Under the pieces are notes generated by a model. It saw only the letters and a list, made by a program, of their open reading frames with translations, did not search any database and was not told the origin of the DNA. A stretch of DNA of 64,000 nt, from positions 1,239,501 to 1,303,500 of the forward strand of contig PHTZ01000001.1 in assembly GCA_002813285.1 (NCBI GenBank), written 5' to 3'. Made by a program: the position numbers and the translations under genes. Shown here one piece after another: positions 26,041 to 34,972 of the stretch (its first letter is position 1; the number at the start of each line of letters is the position of its first letter). Source of the DNA: Flavobacteriaceae bacterium MAR_2009_75 (GTDB taxonomy: Bacteria; Bacteroidota; Bacteroidia; Flavobacteriales; Flavobacteriaceae).

Positions 26041-28218
26041 ATGAAAACAAATAACGCATCGGGCGTCGGAAACGCCATAAATCGAGTCGAAAGTCACCTC
26101 AAAGTGACAGGATTGGCCACATACGCCTCAGAATTCAAAGTAGACAAGAAAGTATATGGCCAAGGTATAAATAGCACGATTGCCAAGGGAGAGATCATCG
26201 GCATCAATACCTCTAAAGCGGAAAAGCTAAAAGGTGTACTGAAGATCATCACGTACAAGAATGCAGAAAAATTAAAGGGTTTTGACAAAGAACGGCCTGT
26301 CTTAGCGACGGATAGTATTGCTCCTGTACTACAAAGTAATAAGGTACATTATTATGGAGAATATGTAGGATTCGTTGTTGCAGAAACTTTCGAGCAAGCA
26401 CAATATGCGGCTTCCTTGGTCAAATTCAAATATAAAGAGGATGATTCAGCGCATTTTATACTAGAACAGAATAAAGAAAAAGCATATAAACCTTCAGAGG
26501 AGTCTGATCATCAAAGGGGTAATCTTAAAAAAGGTTTTTCCGAGGCCGATGCAATAATAGAACAGACCTATAATACACCGATTGAACACCAACATCCGAT
26601 GGAACTTCATGCCACTATCGCCAATTGGAACAATGGTAAAGTACTGGTATATGCAAGTCAGCAAATCGTAGATGATGCAGTCATCGCTATATCAGGAACC
26701 TTTCTCATTCCTAAAAAAGATGTACGCGTTGTGGCAAAATATGTGGGAGGAGGATTTGGTTCGAAACTGAATGTAGAACGGCACTTAATTATGGCGGTCA
26801 TGGCCTCAAAAATGGTTGGCAGACCTGTTCAGGCTACGGTCACTCGCTCACAAATGTTTACCAACACGGGTTTACGGCAATCAAATATACAAGTCGTAAA
26901 GCTCGGTGCTAAAAAGTCTGGTCAACTCACGGCCTTGTCACACGAAATTCTGTCATACACCTCTACCACACAAGAGTTTCAAGAACCTTGTGGCTCCATG
27001 TCGAAGATGATGTACAATGTCGCAAATGCTACCGTGTCCGAGCGGTTGGTTCCTATGAACTTACAGCAACCTTTTTCCATGAGGGCACCAGGGGAGGCGA
27101 CGGGAAGTTTTGCTTTGGAATGCGCCATAGATGAACTGGCGTGGAAGCTGAAAATGGACCCCCTTGCCTTTCGCATCGAAAATGATACGCAAGAGGATTT
27201 AAGCAAGGAAAGACCGTTCTCCTCTCGATTACTAGTAGAATGTCTTACTATAGGCGCAGATGAATTCGGATGGAAAAAACGTAATCAAGCACCAAGGACC
27301 AATAAGAAAGGGAATTGGCTCATTGGATATGGGGTCAGTGCAGCAGCACGAGAGGCGCCTTTTAACGAAACCCATGCCAAAATATTATTGGACATGGAGG
27401 GGGATACCGTTACCGCCACGCTACAAATGGATGCAACTGATATTGGAACGGGTAGCTACACTATTCTTGCACAGACCGTGTCTGAGTGTTTAAATATTTC
27501 ATTAAACCAAGTTGTGGTAGAATTGGGCGATTCAGATTACCCTATTACGCCGGGTTCCGGAGGTTCATGGGGAGCGGCATCTTATTGTAATGGTGCCAAA
27601 TCTGCCTGTGACAATGCGATACGAACACTTAAAAAAAATCGGAATATTGCCAAAGATGAAGACATCACATTGGCCGAATTATTGAAGATGAATCAATTAA
27701 CTTCATTCGAATCGGAAGGTTTGGCAAAACCAGATTCCGAATTCGAAAAACATTCTGTCTTTTCATTTGGCGCTAATTTTACAGAGGTTTGGGTCGATAA
27801 GGATACCGGTATGTACAAAATCAAGAGAATGGTCAATGTCGGTTCAGCGGGTAAAATATTAAATCCTAAAACCGCATATGGGCAAGTTATCGGCGGGCTT
27901 ACTATGGGAGCTGGCATGGTCATCGCCGAACAGACCCGAATAGAGCCCAATTTTGGAAATTTCATAACGCGCTCCTTTGCTGATTATCATGTTCCTGTCA
28001 ATTTGGATATGGCGAACGTTGACGTAATATTCCTTCCTGAAGAAGATAAGGTTGCTAACAAAATGGGCATTAAGGGTATTGGAGAATTAGGAATCACTTC
28101 CGTAGCTGCCTCCATTGCCAACGCTATATTCAACGCCACTGGAAAACGAATACGCGATTTACCGATTACACCAGAGAAATTGCTGATGGCTGAAGTTGAA
28201 GATGGGGTTAAGCATTAG
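26041..28218 (+). CDS. Aldehyde oxidoreductase, molybdenum-cofactor subunit (PaoC/YagR-like)
   Basis: This 725-residue catalytic subunit has a family start (GNAINRVESHLKVTGLATYA). Cofactor-binding blocks are GGGFGSKLNVERHLIMA, QQPFSMRAPGEATGSFALE and GSGGSWGAASYCNGA. The catalytic base is Glu682 in IKGIGELGITSVAAS, equivalent to Glu692 of PaoC. The active site lacks the Arg/Glu pair arrangement that I would want to see for purine binding, so aromatic or aliphatic aldehydes are likelier substrates; this part is inference. PaoABC-type enzymes need a PaoD/XdhC-type chaperone to insert the cofactor; none is encoded in the window. Confidence 0.92.
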   Translation: MKTNNASGVGNAINRVESHLKVTGLATYASEFKVDKKVYGQGINSTIAKGEIIGINTSKAEKLKGVLKIITYKNAEKLKGFDKERPVLATDSIAPVLQSNKVHYYGEYVGFVVAETFEQAQYAASLVKFKYKEDDSAHFILEQNKEKAYKPSEESDHQRGNLKKGFSEADAIIEQTYNTPIEHQHPMELHATIANWNNGKVLVYASQQIVDDAVIAISGTFLIPKKDVRVVAKYVGGGFGSKLNVERHLIMAVMASKMVGRPVQATVTRSQMFTNTGLRQSNIQVVKLGAKKSGQLTALSHEILSYTSTTQEFQEPCGSMSKMMYNVANATVSERLVPMNLQQPFSMRAPGEATGSFALECAIDELAWKLKMDPLAFRIENDTQEDLSKERPFSSRLLVECLTIGADEFGWKKRNQAPRTNKKGNWLIGYGVSAAAREAPFNETHAKILLDMEGDTVTATLQMDATDIGTGSYTILAQTVSECLNISLNQVVVELGDSDYPITPGSGGSWGAASYCNGAKSACDNAIRTLKKNRNIAKDEDITLAELLKMNQLTSFESEGLAKPDSEFEKHSVFSFGANFTEVWVDKDTGMYKIKRMVNVGSAGKILNPKTAYGQVIGGLTMGAGMVIAEQTRIEPNFGNFITRSFADYHVPVNLDMANVDVIFLPEEDKVANKMGIKGIGELGITSVAASIANAIFNATGKRIRDLPITPEKLLMAEVEDGVKH

Positions 28219-28502
28219 TTGCAATGAGAATGGCTATTACATGAAATATTGATTATTGTTTTCTAGCGTGTGTTATCGGTGTAGTGTTTTTGAGAAACTC
28301 ATTTACATCATCCTTCTTTGCCCAATTGGGCGCAAAAATCTAAAGTGGTAGGCCGAAATATATCAAGCTGTAAAAAATTATTAAAAAGCATCCCGAATTT
28401 ATTCTCGTCGTAATTGATCTGTTTAAGAGATTAGATTCATTAGCTTCCTAACAAATCGATCGAACGAAAGGGAAATTTCACCTATTATGGGTAAAATCAG
28501 AT
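28219..28502. other. Spacer with a possible C-terminal gene remnant (minus strand)
   Basis: On the minus strand, 28339 down to the stop at 28253 reads FAPNWAKKDDVNEFLKNTTP and then ITHARKQ. This is preceded by a stop codon and has no start. It resembles the last residues of a real protein, but I cannot place it. The rest of the spacer shows nothing. Confidence 0.25.
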
Positions 28503-28832
28503 TTATATTTTACCCTTCCAACTTTCAATATTCTCCATAACAAAAGCGTCATCGTTCAACTCGGGGTATTCTCGATATACCCTGTCTATTTCCTCTTTTT
28601 GCCCGGGGGACAGCTTCTCCCCTACATCCAGGCACCATATACCTTTCAACAGCCCTTGCCTTCGCAACACTTCGTGGATTCCGGCAATACAACCTTTGAA
28701 ATTATTTTTGGCATCAAAGAAAGCCGCATTGGCGTCGGTCACCTTGATATTCTCGGTAAGCATTGCCCTGTCCATTTGACCTCCCCTATTTTTAATTTCC
28801 TTGACGGTTTTCAGCAATTCGACCGCCCTTAT
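28503..28832 (-). pseudogene. C-terminal fragment of a dihydrodipicolinate synthase-family gene
   Basis: About 110 residues remain, all C-terminal: KVTDANAAFFDAKNNFKGCI, GIHEVLRRQGLLKGIWCLDV, LSPGQKEEIDRVYREYPELN. These blocks are familiar from the end of DHDPS-family (DapA-like aldolase) proteins found in sugar-catabolic clusters. The fold needs about 300 residues, and the catalytic lysine and Tyr part is missing. Reading upstream in frame meets a TAA at 28833-28835. The sequence directly upstream belongs to another truncated gene, so a deletion joined the two. The fragment is probably inactive. Confidence 0.7.
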
Positions 28833-28992
28833 TTATTTCGCTGTCGGAAAGAGTGTTATCCTCTTTATTAATTGCTTGGTGCGCTAGGTCTTGCGACTTT
28901 TTTGTGACACTCTCTTTACAACTGGATAACGGCAATGTTAGCGATAGCATTAAAAAAGAAAAACAAGTTGGTTTGAATAGGGTTGAAATCAT
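28792..28992 (-). pseudogene. N-terminal fragment of a DUF1080 (3-keto-disaccharide hydrolase-type) lipoprotein
   Basis: From ATG 28992 the frame encodes a lipoprotein signal (FLMLSLTLPLSSCKES). The linker ends in NTLSDSEINKG, which is the standard opening of flavobacterial DUF1080 proteins (normally followed by GW-LLFDGK). After INKG the reading changes to out-of-frame DHDPS-family sequence and stops after 66 residues. The whole catalytic jelly-roll is missing. The gene starts one base after the stop of the Gfo/Idh/MocA gene, so it was once part of that operon. A short lipoprotein may still be made. Confidence 0.65.
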
Positions 28993-28993
28993 A

Positions 28994-29986
28994 TTAAGCC
29001 ATTACCGTTTCCCATTTTCCTGAATTCGAGGAATTATAGAGTGCTTCCAATACCGCAACACCATGTATAATACTTTCATGACTTCTCGGCTCAACCCCGC
29101 TTTCGAACATTTTGACCATATCGGTATAGGTTTTGTCAGGTTCTACTTTTTCTACGCGTGATTTTAATTCAACAATACCTTCGTCGGTCTCAATAAAAGT
29201 CTGCCATCCGTAATTTTTGGAGGTTATTACTAGGGTCGCCATCATTCCATTTTCAAAAACCAAGCTAGCCGTACTATTCAAATTGTCTTTCTCATTTTTA
29301 TTGATTCTGGCCGAAACTACTTTTTCATCGAACAAATAAATAAGAGGTTCTACCATATGTACGCCGTAAAAATAAATCCCTCCGTAGATGGAATTGAGGT
29401 CAGCTTTGCCATAGCAGGTTATTTGATTAATGCCATTTATTTCTGCGACTTGTTTTCTCATGTCATCGGTTGCAAAGCTATGGGCGATAGAACTGTACGA
29501 AGTAACAGGAGTTCCAACCGCTCTAGCCATTTTAAGAAATTTTTTCGCAGCTTCGCTGCTAAAACAAAAGGGCTTATCTATAAAAGTAGGGATACCGGCC
29601 TTGACAAAGGGGGTCGCTGCTTCTAAATGCATATCACCACGACGGTGATCTACAATCAAGGCATCTATTTTGCCCATCATTTCTTTTTGGTCTTTTACAA
29701 TAATAGGAATAGCCCCTTTTTCTTTGGTATTTTGGGCGAATTCATCTTTTTCTCCCCAGATGTATTTGACTTCGAATCCCGGAAACGCCTTATCAACGTT
29801 GAACATTTTTCCAAAATGAATCGAATGAGAGTTTTCCGCTCCAATAATGCCTATGACTTTAGGTTTTGCCATTATAGGCTTCTTTTGTCTTTGTTGCGAA
29901 AATATCGGAGTCGGCAGTGAAAAGGCCAAAGTAGATAGCGCACTGGCTTTGCCAATTTTTTTTACAAATGTTCTTCTTGATTTCAT
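28994..29986 (-). CDS. Gfo/Idh/MocA-family oxidoreductase, Tat-exported
   Basis: This 330-residue protein starts MKSRRTFVKKIGKASALSTL, a twin-arginine signal ending near PIFSQQ. The Rossmann domain begins PKVIGIIGAENSHSIHFGKM and includes the family motif DKPFCFS (usual EKP). The C-terminal alpha/beta domain follows. Proteins of this class bind NAD(P) tightly, which permits work in the periplasm. Some catalyse C3 oxidation of sugars feeding DUF1080 hydrolases, and a truncated DUF1080 gene directly follows here. The gene before it is another family member, so the two may act on the same sugar. Substrate unknown. Confidence 0.85.
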   Translation of the reverse strand: MKSRRTFVKKIGKASALSTLAFSLPTPIFSQQRQKKPIMAKPKVIGIIGAENSHSIHFGKMFNVDKAFPGFEVKYIWGEKDEFAQNTKEKGAIPIIVKDQKEMMGKIDALIVDHRRGDMHLEAATPFVKAGIPTFIDKPFCFSSEAAKKFLKMARAVGTPVTSYSSIAHSFATDDMRKQVAEINGINQITCYGKADLNSIYGGIYFYGVHMVEPLIYLFDEKVVSARINKNEKDNLNSTASLVFENGMMATLVITSKNYGWQTFIETDEGIVELKSRVEKVEPDKTYTDMVKMFESGVEPRSHESIIHGVAVLEALYNSSNSGKWETVMA

Positions 29987-30013
29987 ATAGATCCTTGTAT
30001 GGTTAGAATGTCG

Positions 30014-31369
30014 CTAAGAAAGTTTCATTTCCCAACCCGGCTCATACGATCGGCTCCAAAGCTTCTGTGCGTTTTCGTCGTCAATGATATGTCCGTTTTC
30101 GGGGTTTATATCCAATGATCGTCCTACCCGTTGTGAAATGTTGCCTAACTGGACTAACAAGGTGCTTTTGTGGCCTGAATCGATATCGGCATGTAATTTA
30201 GTGCCGTTCATTATGGCATCGAACATGTTTTGAATGTGATAGGCATCTAAATTCTTGGCAGGATTACTCTTGTTTCGGGCATCGATTTCTTCAGTGGGTT
30301 TTACTTCTTTTACGACTGCACCATCTAAGTCGAAAATGGTATAACTGTCACCACTGGGAATAAACAGACTTCCATTTTCACCATAAAAGATGACGCCTAC
30401 GGAGCTTCCCTCGATTTGTTTTCCATTACAGCTCCTGCCTTCCCAAGTCATGGATAGATTATCGCCGAAATCGAGATTGATTACCTGGGTATCGGGTGCT
30501 TCCCAATCATCGTTATAGCGATATCGCCCACCATTGGAGCTAACTTTCGTGGGGTAGTCAACGTTCATGCCCCAACGCAAAAGATCGATCATATGGGTTC
30601 CGTTGTTCAAAGCCTCCCCGGTACCCCAGTGCCAAAGCCAATGCCAATTATAGTGTACAATATTGTCTTTATAATTTTTGCGGGGAGCAGGTCCTTGCCA
30701 AAGGTCCCAATTCAACCAATCGGGAGCTTGCACTTCTTTGCCTACCCCGATCGAGGCGCGGTTGTTGGTGTACCAAGATTTGCCAAAATAAACCCGGCCT
30801 ATGGCTCCACTTTTTAAAGCTTCGATACCGGCGACCACATTGGGCCAAGAGCGACGCTGGTTTCCCATTTGAATAACTTTACCATATTTGCTAGCTGCAC
30901 TGACCAAAATTTCACCTTCCTTTGGATTATGGCTACAAGGTTTTTCAACATATACATGTTTTCCGGCTTCCATGGCCAATAAAGAAGCAGGGGCGTGCCA
31001 ATGGTCAGGAGCGGCAATCACCATAGCATCAACATCTTTACTTTCCAGTGATTTTCGGAAATCTTCAAATGTTTTTACTTTCTTGTCTTGGCGTTCGTTA
31101 ACTGCGGTCAAACATTTCGTTATGGCCCGGCTATCTACATCGCATACATGAATGACGTTACAGTTTTCTTGGCTTGCAAAGTTTTGGGCCAGCGCATTTC
31201 CACGACTGTTAACGCCCATCATAGAAACATTGATTTTTTTGTTGGCCCCAACAATCTGGCCATAGCTTTTGGCCGTGAACCCGGGCAGTACGCCACCAGC
31301 CACGAATAGCGTCGAACTGGCAGCGGTTTTCTTTATGAACTTGCGTCTTGAATTCTCATTTTTGCCCAT
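30014..31369 (-). CDS. Gfo/Idh/MocA-family oxidoreductase with extended C-domain, Tat-exported
   Basis: This 451-residue protein has a twin-arginine signal (SRRKFIKKTAASSTLFVAGG). The NAD-binding domain has VSMMGVNSRGNALAQ, then APDHWHAPASLLAMEAGKHV and VEKPCSHN. The longer C-terminal half includes WLNWDLWQGPAPRKNYK and HYNWHWLWHWGTGEALNNGT, typical of the Bacteroidota/Planctomycete subgroup with a C-terminal 'bacterial oxidoreductase' extension. Relatives include GH109 glycosidases and 3-keto-sugar dehydrogenases; I cannot choose between them. It starts the oxidoreductase unit of PUL 1, 27 bases ahead of its smaller paralogue. Confidence 0.87.
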   Translation of the reverse strand: MGKNENSRRKFIKKTAASSTLFVAGGVLPGFTAKSYGQIVGANKKINVSMMGVNSRGNALAQNFASQENCNVIHVCDVDSRAITKCLTAVNERQDKKVKTFEDFRKSLESKDVDAMVIAAPDHWHAPASLLAMEAGKHVYVEKPCSHNPKEGEILVSAASKYGKVIQMGNQRRSWPNVVAGIEALKSGAIGRVYFGKSWYTNNRASIGVGKEVQAPDWLNWDLWQGPAPRKNYKDNIVHYNWHWLWHWGTGEALNNGTHMIDLLRWGMNVDYPTKVSSNGGRYRYNDDWEAPDTQVINLDFGDNLSMTWEGRSCNGKQIEGSSVGVIFYGENGSLFIPSGDSYTIFDLDGAVVKEVKPTEEIDARNKSNPAKNLDAYHIQNMFDAIMNGTKLHADIDSGHKSTLLVQLGNISQRVGRSLDINPENGHIIDDENAQKLWSRSYEPGWEMKLS

Positions 31370-31530
31370 CCCTTTGTTTTTTGAATTAATCTTGTGAAGT
31401 TGGTAAGTAAGCTATCGAATAGATAGTTAATTGATTTGAAATTTATGTATTTTTCTGACCTTAAGCTAAAAATATAGCTAATTAGTTTTGAAAACTTTAA
31501 GTAGAATATTCAATTGTATTATCGATTACA

Positions 31531-32069
31531 TTTTCAAAACCCAAACAATACACCCCTATTAAAAAGTGTTTTCCCAAATCATCTGAAAATTCACTTAATG
31601 GTTATGCTATTAGGGAGATTTGCAAAGATGAGAATGGAAATATTTGGAAAGAAACCGAAGATGGCGGTTTAAATAAGTATGACCCTATTACGCAGGTTTT
31701 TACCGATTACACATCGAAGGAAAAGGATAATGAAGGTATTCTTGCTCATTACAAGATACATGTCTTATATCCATCTAACGGCAAATTATATCTCGATATG
31801 TTTGAATATGGTATCGATGTACTTGATATCGATACCAATAAAAAATTACCGTTACGGAAGGGAATCCAGTTTAACCTGTGATTTTGTTTATGCCATCTAA
31901 GAGGGTAGAGATTAAGAATTATATTTTATCACTACCTCTGGGATGAAAATATTTGATGAGGAATCTAACGCTTTTAAAACTTATAAAAATTTCTCTAACC
32001 AACAAGGCCACTAAACCAGGTGAAAAAGTTTATGTTGAAGCCTACTAGTTGGATGAATCCGAGATTCGA
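31531..32069 (+). pseudogene. Remnant of a hybrid two-component sensor (periplasmic propeller part)
   Basis: On the plus strand, 31531-31880 reads SENSLNGYAIREICKDENGN, then IWKETEDGGLNKYDPITQVF and later HVLYPSNGKLYLDMFEYGID. These are 'two-component regulator propeller' blades (DxxGxxWxGTxxGGLxxYxP) as in SusR-type hybrid sensors. Near 31860 the frame shifts and continues DFVYAI-stop-EGRD-stop-ELYFITTSGMKIFDEESNAFK, with stops where residues are expected. No start, kinase or DNA-binding part survives. It is the only plus-strand coding trace inside PUL 1. The former sensor probably once regulated this or an adjacent locus. Confidence 0.75.
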
Positions 32070-32137
32070 AATTTAAAAACTCAATAAGATTTTAGCGAGA
32101 TGGGTTCCAATTGGTGTATCGTATATCTTTAGCCTAG

Positions 32138-34963
32138 TTATTTTTTCTTCAATAGACATACCCAATCATCATGTTTGGTGCCCTTTGAAATTGGTGGAGC
32201 CCCTAATTCTCTTACAGCACCTCCTATCAAAGTTGTTATACTTCCCAACTGAAGTTCTCCCCCATTTAGGGGATCGAACCAATGCACTTCAAATTCTCCT
32301 TCGTCCTCCGATAAATTAATTGTCGCTTTTTTGGTATCTGGAAGAAACAAAGCATAGACCTTTCCCTTTTCTCGAAGACAATACGCTTCATCTATATTGA
32401 CCAAGCCATGTTCCGGTTGCATTTGCCAGTAGGGTAGATTCTCTTCGAAAAATACTCTAGCTTGATTGGATATCTCCCAAAGCTTGGTTCTTTCTCGCCA
32501 GTCTTCCGAGTTTAGATCATTATGCGGATGTTTTGCTCCAAAATACCATTCTACACCGGCACCACCGGAAAGTAACGTACCCCATAACACATACTTTCTT
32601 AAGCTTTCATGGGTCGGGTCTTCACTATCAGTGACAGCTCCTTGGTACCATTTCCCAATTTCATCCATGGTAATCAACCATCCGTTTCCTGCAGCTTCAG
32701 ATTTCTTCTTCCACCTTTCTATTACTTCTGCGGTTTCTTTTCTTTCTTCCTGTTGTAAGGATAGGCCGTCTATATATTTGTTCCCCACAATAGAATCTAA
32801 AATATCGCTTCGTAAAGGGTCATGTGAATGAGTGTGTAGAAGTACGGGATGATTATATGGATCAGACTCCTTTATAAATTTTGCCATTGCCTTTCTTTGT
32901 GCATCGTTCTGCCCTAAGGGCGACCAATCTGCAGGTCCGTTTTCTTCACCTAAATTCCAATTAAGTGCCAAATGATGACCAAAACGCGCCATTAATTCAT
33001 TTAAGTACAATTGTCTTAGTGGTCCCGTATCCCCTCCATCCAATAAGGTTTCATTTTCCGTTTCCTGTAGAACAATATGTAATAACAATCCTTTGGACTG
33101 CATATGGCGAAAAACAATTTCCCACTGTTCTAGTTTACTTACATCAAAACGATTGAACTCATCTGGTTTCACATAAGGCCAAACATCTTTTCCATCACCC
33201 AAAATATTCATCGTCAAGAAATAAACCGAATTCATTCCCGTAGAAGCAAGATAGTTTAGCGCTCCAATAAGAGCTTTTCCTTTTCCACCTTTCCAAGTAG
33301 GGTCACCTGTTTTCCAATCTTTTAGGTGTAAGGGGTAGGAATGTATTTCATTAGTGGTACTTGCTTCGCCATCTTCATTGGAAGCCTCCATACGGTAGGT
33401 ATCATCAAAATCAACATAACCCAAAAGGTTTTCAGGACTGTTGGCTCCCACTTTCATCCAATATTTTTCAGACCCCGTAAATCTATAATACCCGTTAGAT
33501 GCTACGAGCCTACCATGAGCCCTAAAGTCGACACCTTCTTTATCTGATGCTATTACTTTAAATGCTCCTGAAGCATTTGAAATAGAAACTTTATCTGCCG
33601 CGGAAACATCATTCTTTAAGGCAATGCTATCTTGATGGTACAATATTGCAGAATAGGACCAATCGCCCAGCTGCTCAGGAGTAAACCGAACGCTCCAAAT
33701 ATTTCCTTTATCTGCACCAGATTCTGAAGCATCTCCGTCTGCAGCATAAAAACCTCGTATCGTATACTTGGTCTCCGCATTTTTGAACTCAACATGTAGC
33801 AGGTAGTTTAAAAACGGATTATCCGTAGCATTTTCAGAAGTTTCAGGTCCTTCAAAATCAAGTTCTATTGTATGCCATTGTTTTTTGATTTCAGTAAAAT
33901 TAGTATTGGCAACTTCTACACTTTCTTCTGTTTTTGACGGCAATTTCAACCTTTCGATGGTGGTCAGTTCGGGTCCGCCTCCACGGTTACCACTACCCGC
34001 AGCCATATAGACATAATCGCCAACAACAGCATAACCGGTGCCGTGCCGCCCTTGTATCATTGACGGCCAATTTCGCCACGTTTTCGTGTTGACGTCATAG
34101 GCCTGTACTTCGTTATGGGCAACTTCATGAGCTATACTTTCCCCTCCACCAACAATTACCTCAGTCTTCCAAACAAATGCGGCATTCCCAGCTCTTTGAG
34201 TGGGAATAGCCAAATCATCGGTAACCTTTAACCATTCATTTATTTCAAAATCATATACATTACCATATTGATTGGTAAGCACCATATCTTGACCTGTTTT
34301 CTTCGATGTCTTACGACCTGCAAAAGCATATAACTTATTATTGGCAACAACAGCTTGAAAGTGATCGCGAGCGTCAGGGGCATCAGCCAATACATCCCAT
34401 TCTCCTGTTTTTGGATCATACACGTCAAACCACGGCTGGTAACCGTTCATATGACCTTTGGTGATGCCACCCACTACATAAATTTTACCATTATAAACGG
34501 CCGCACCTGCCCCACCTCTTCTTCGGTGCTCAGGAATTTCGTGACCATAGACAAACTCATCTTTCTCTGGGTAATAAATAACCACACGGTCTAACGGAGT
34601 TTCATTTGGCCATTGCCCGGTCATTCCTCCAATAATGTATACAGCATCACCAACAACTACAGGTTGAAAATGATGAATTTCTATAGGTGTTGGTGACTTT
34701 ACCATCCAAGTACTGTTTTCCGTATCAAATACATCCGTGGGATTGATACGTCTACCTCCGATAAGCAGAATTTTGTTTTTATAAGCCACCATACCTGCTT
34801 CATGGCGGGCTGTCGGCTCTCCTTTTGCCTCAATTTGTTCCCACTGCCAAGTTTCTGTCTTGGTTGCGGCACACCCCATCAAGGATAAAGAACCTGCAAG
34901 AAATACAACGATATAATAGTGCTTTGAAAAGAAATTTGATTTACATGTTCTGGTACTTTTCAT
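32138..34963 (-). CDS. Kelch propeller-DUF5060-glycosidase-like barrel lipoprotein
   Basis: This 941-residue protein has a lipoprotein signal (VFLAGSLSLMGCAAT). Residues about 40-345 form a Kelch propeller (ILLIGGRRINPTDVFDTENS, VYIIGGMTGQWPNETPLDRV, IYVVGGITKGHMNG). Residues about 356-460 are a DUF5060 sandwich (WSVRFTPEQLGDWSYSAILY). A TIM-barrel of the DUF4038/GH-like kind follows to about 830, with candidate catalytic acids in NWNLGEENG (about 671) and ITMDEIGKW (about 766). A small C-terminal beta domain ends the protein. DUF5060 normally precedes a barrel in plant- and algal-polysaccharide enzymes; a Kelch front end is unusual. It starts nine bases after the GH5 gene in the same operon. 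Substrate not readable. Confidence 0.78.
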   Translation of the reverse strand: MKSTRTCKSNFFSKHYYIVVFLAGSLSLMGCAATKTETWQWEQIEAKGEPTARHEAGMVAYKNKILLIGGRRINPTDVFDTENSTWMVKSPTPIEIHHFQPVVVGDAVYIIGGMTGQWPNETPLDRVVIYYPEKDEFVYGHEIPEHRRRGGAGAAVYNGKIYVVGGITKGHMNGYQPWFDVYDPKTGEWDVLADAPDARDHFQAVVANNKLYAFAGRKTSKKTGQDMVLTNQYGNVYDFEINEWLKVTDDLAIPTQRAGNAAFVWKTEVIVGGGESIAHEVAHNEVQAYDVNTKTWRNWPSMIQGRHGTGYAVVGDYVYMAAGSGNRGGGPELTTIERLKLPSKTEESVEVANTNFTEIKKQWHTIELDFEGPETSENATDNPFLNYLLHVEFKNAETKYTIRGFYAADGDASESGADKGNIWSVRFTPEQLGDWSYSAILYHQDSIALKNDVSAADKVSISNASGAFKVIASDKEGVDFRAHGRLVASNGYYRFTGSEKYWMKVGANSPENLLGYVDFDDTYRMEASNEDGEASTTNEIHSYPLHLKDWKTGDPTWKGGKGKALIGALNYLASTGMNSVYFLTMNILGDGKDVWPYVKPDEFNRFDVSKLEQWEIVFRHMQSKGLLLHIVLQETENETLLDGGDTGPLRQLYLNELMARFGHHLALNWNLGEENGPADWSPLGQNDAQRKAMAKFIKESDPYNHPVLLHTHSHDPLRSDILDSIVGNKYIDGLSLQQEERKETAEVIERWKKKSEAAGNGWLITMDEIGKWYQGAVTDSEDPTHESLRKYVLWGTLLSGGAGVEWYFGAKHPHNDLNSEDWRERTKLWEISNQARVFFEENLPYWQMQPEHGLVNIDEAYCLREKGKVYALFLPDTKKATINLSEDEGEFEVHWFDPLNGGELQLGSITTLIGGAVRELGAPPISKGTKHDDWVCLLKKK

Positions 34964-34972
34964 TCAGGTGCA

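Noticed and set aside
24361-28218. True xanthine dehydrogenase serving purine breakdown with the guanine deaminase at 6.6-7.1 kb
   Set aside because: The genes are 17 kb apart, the FAD subunit carries the PaoB-type 4Fe-4S insert, and no other purine genes are present.
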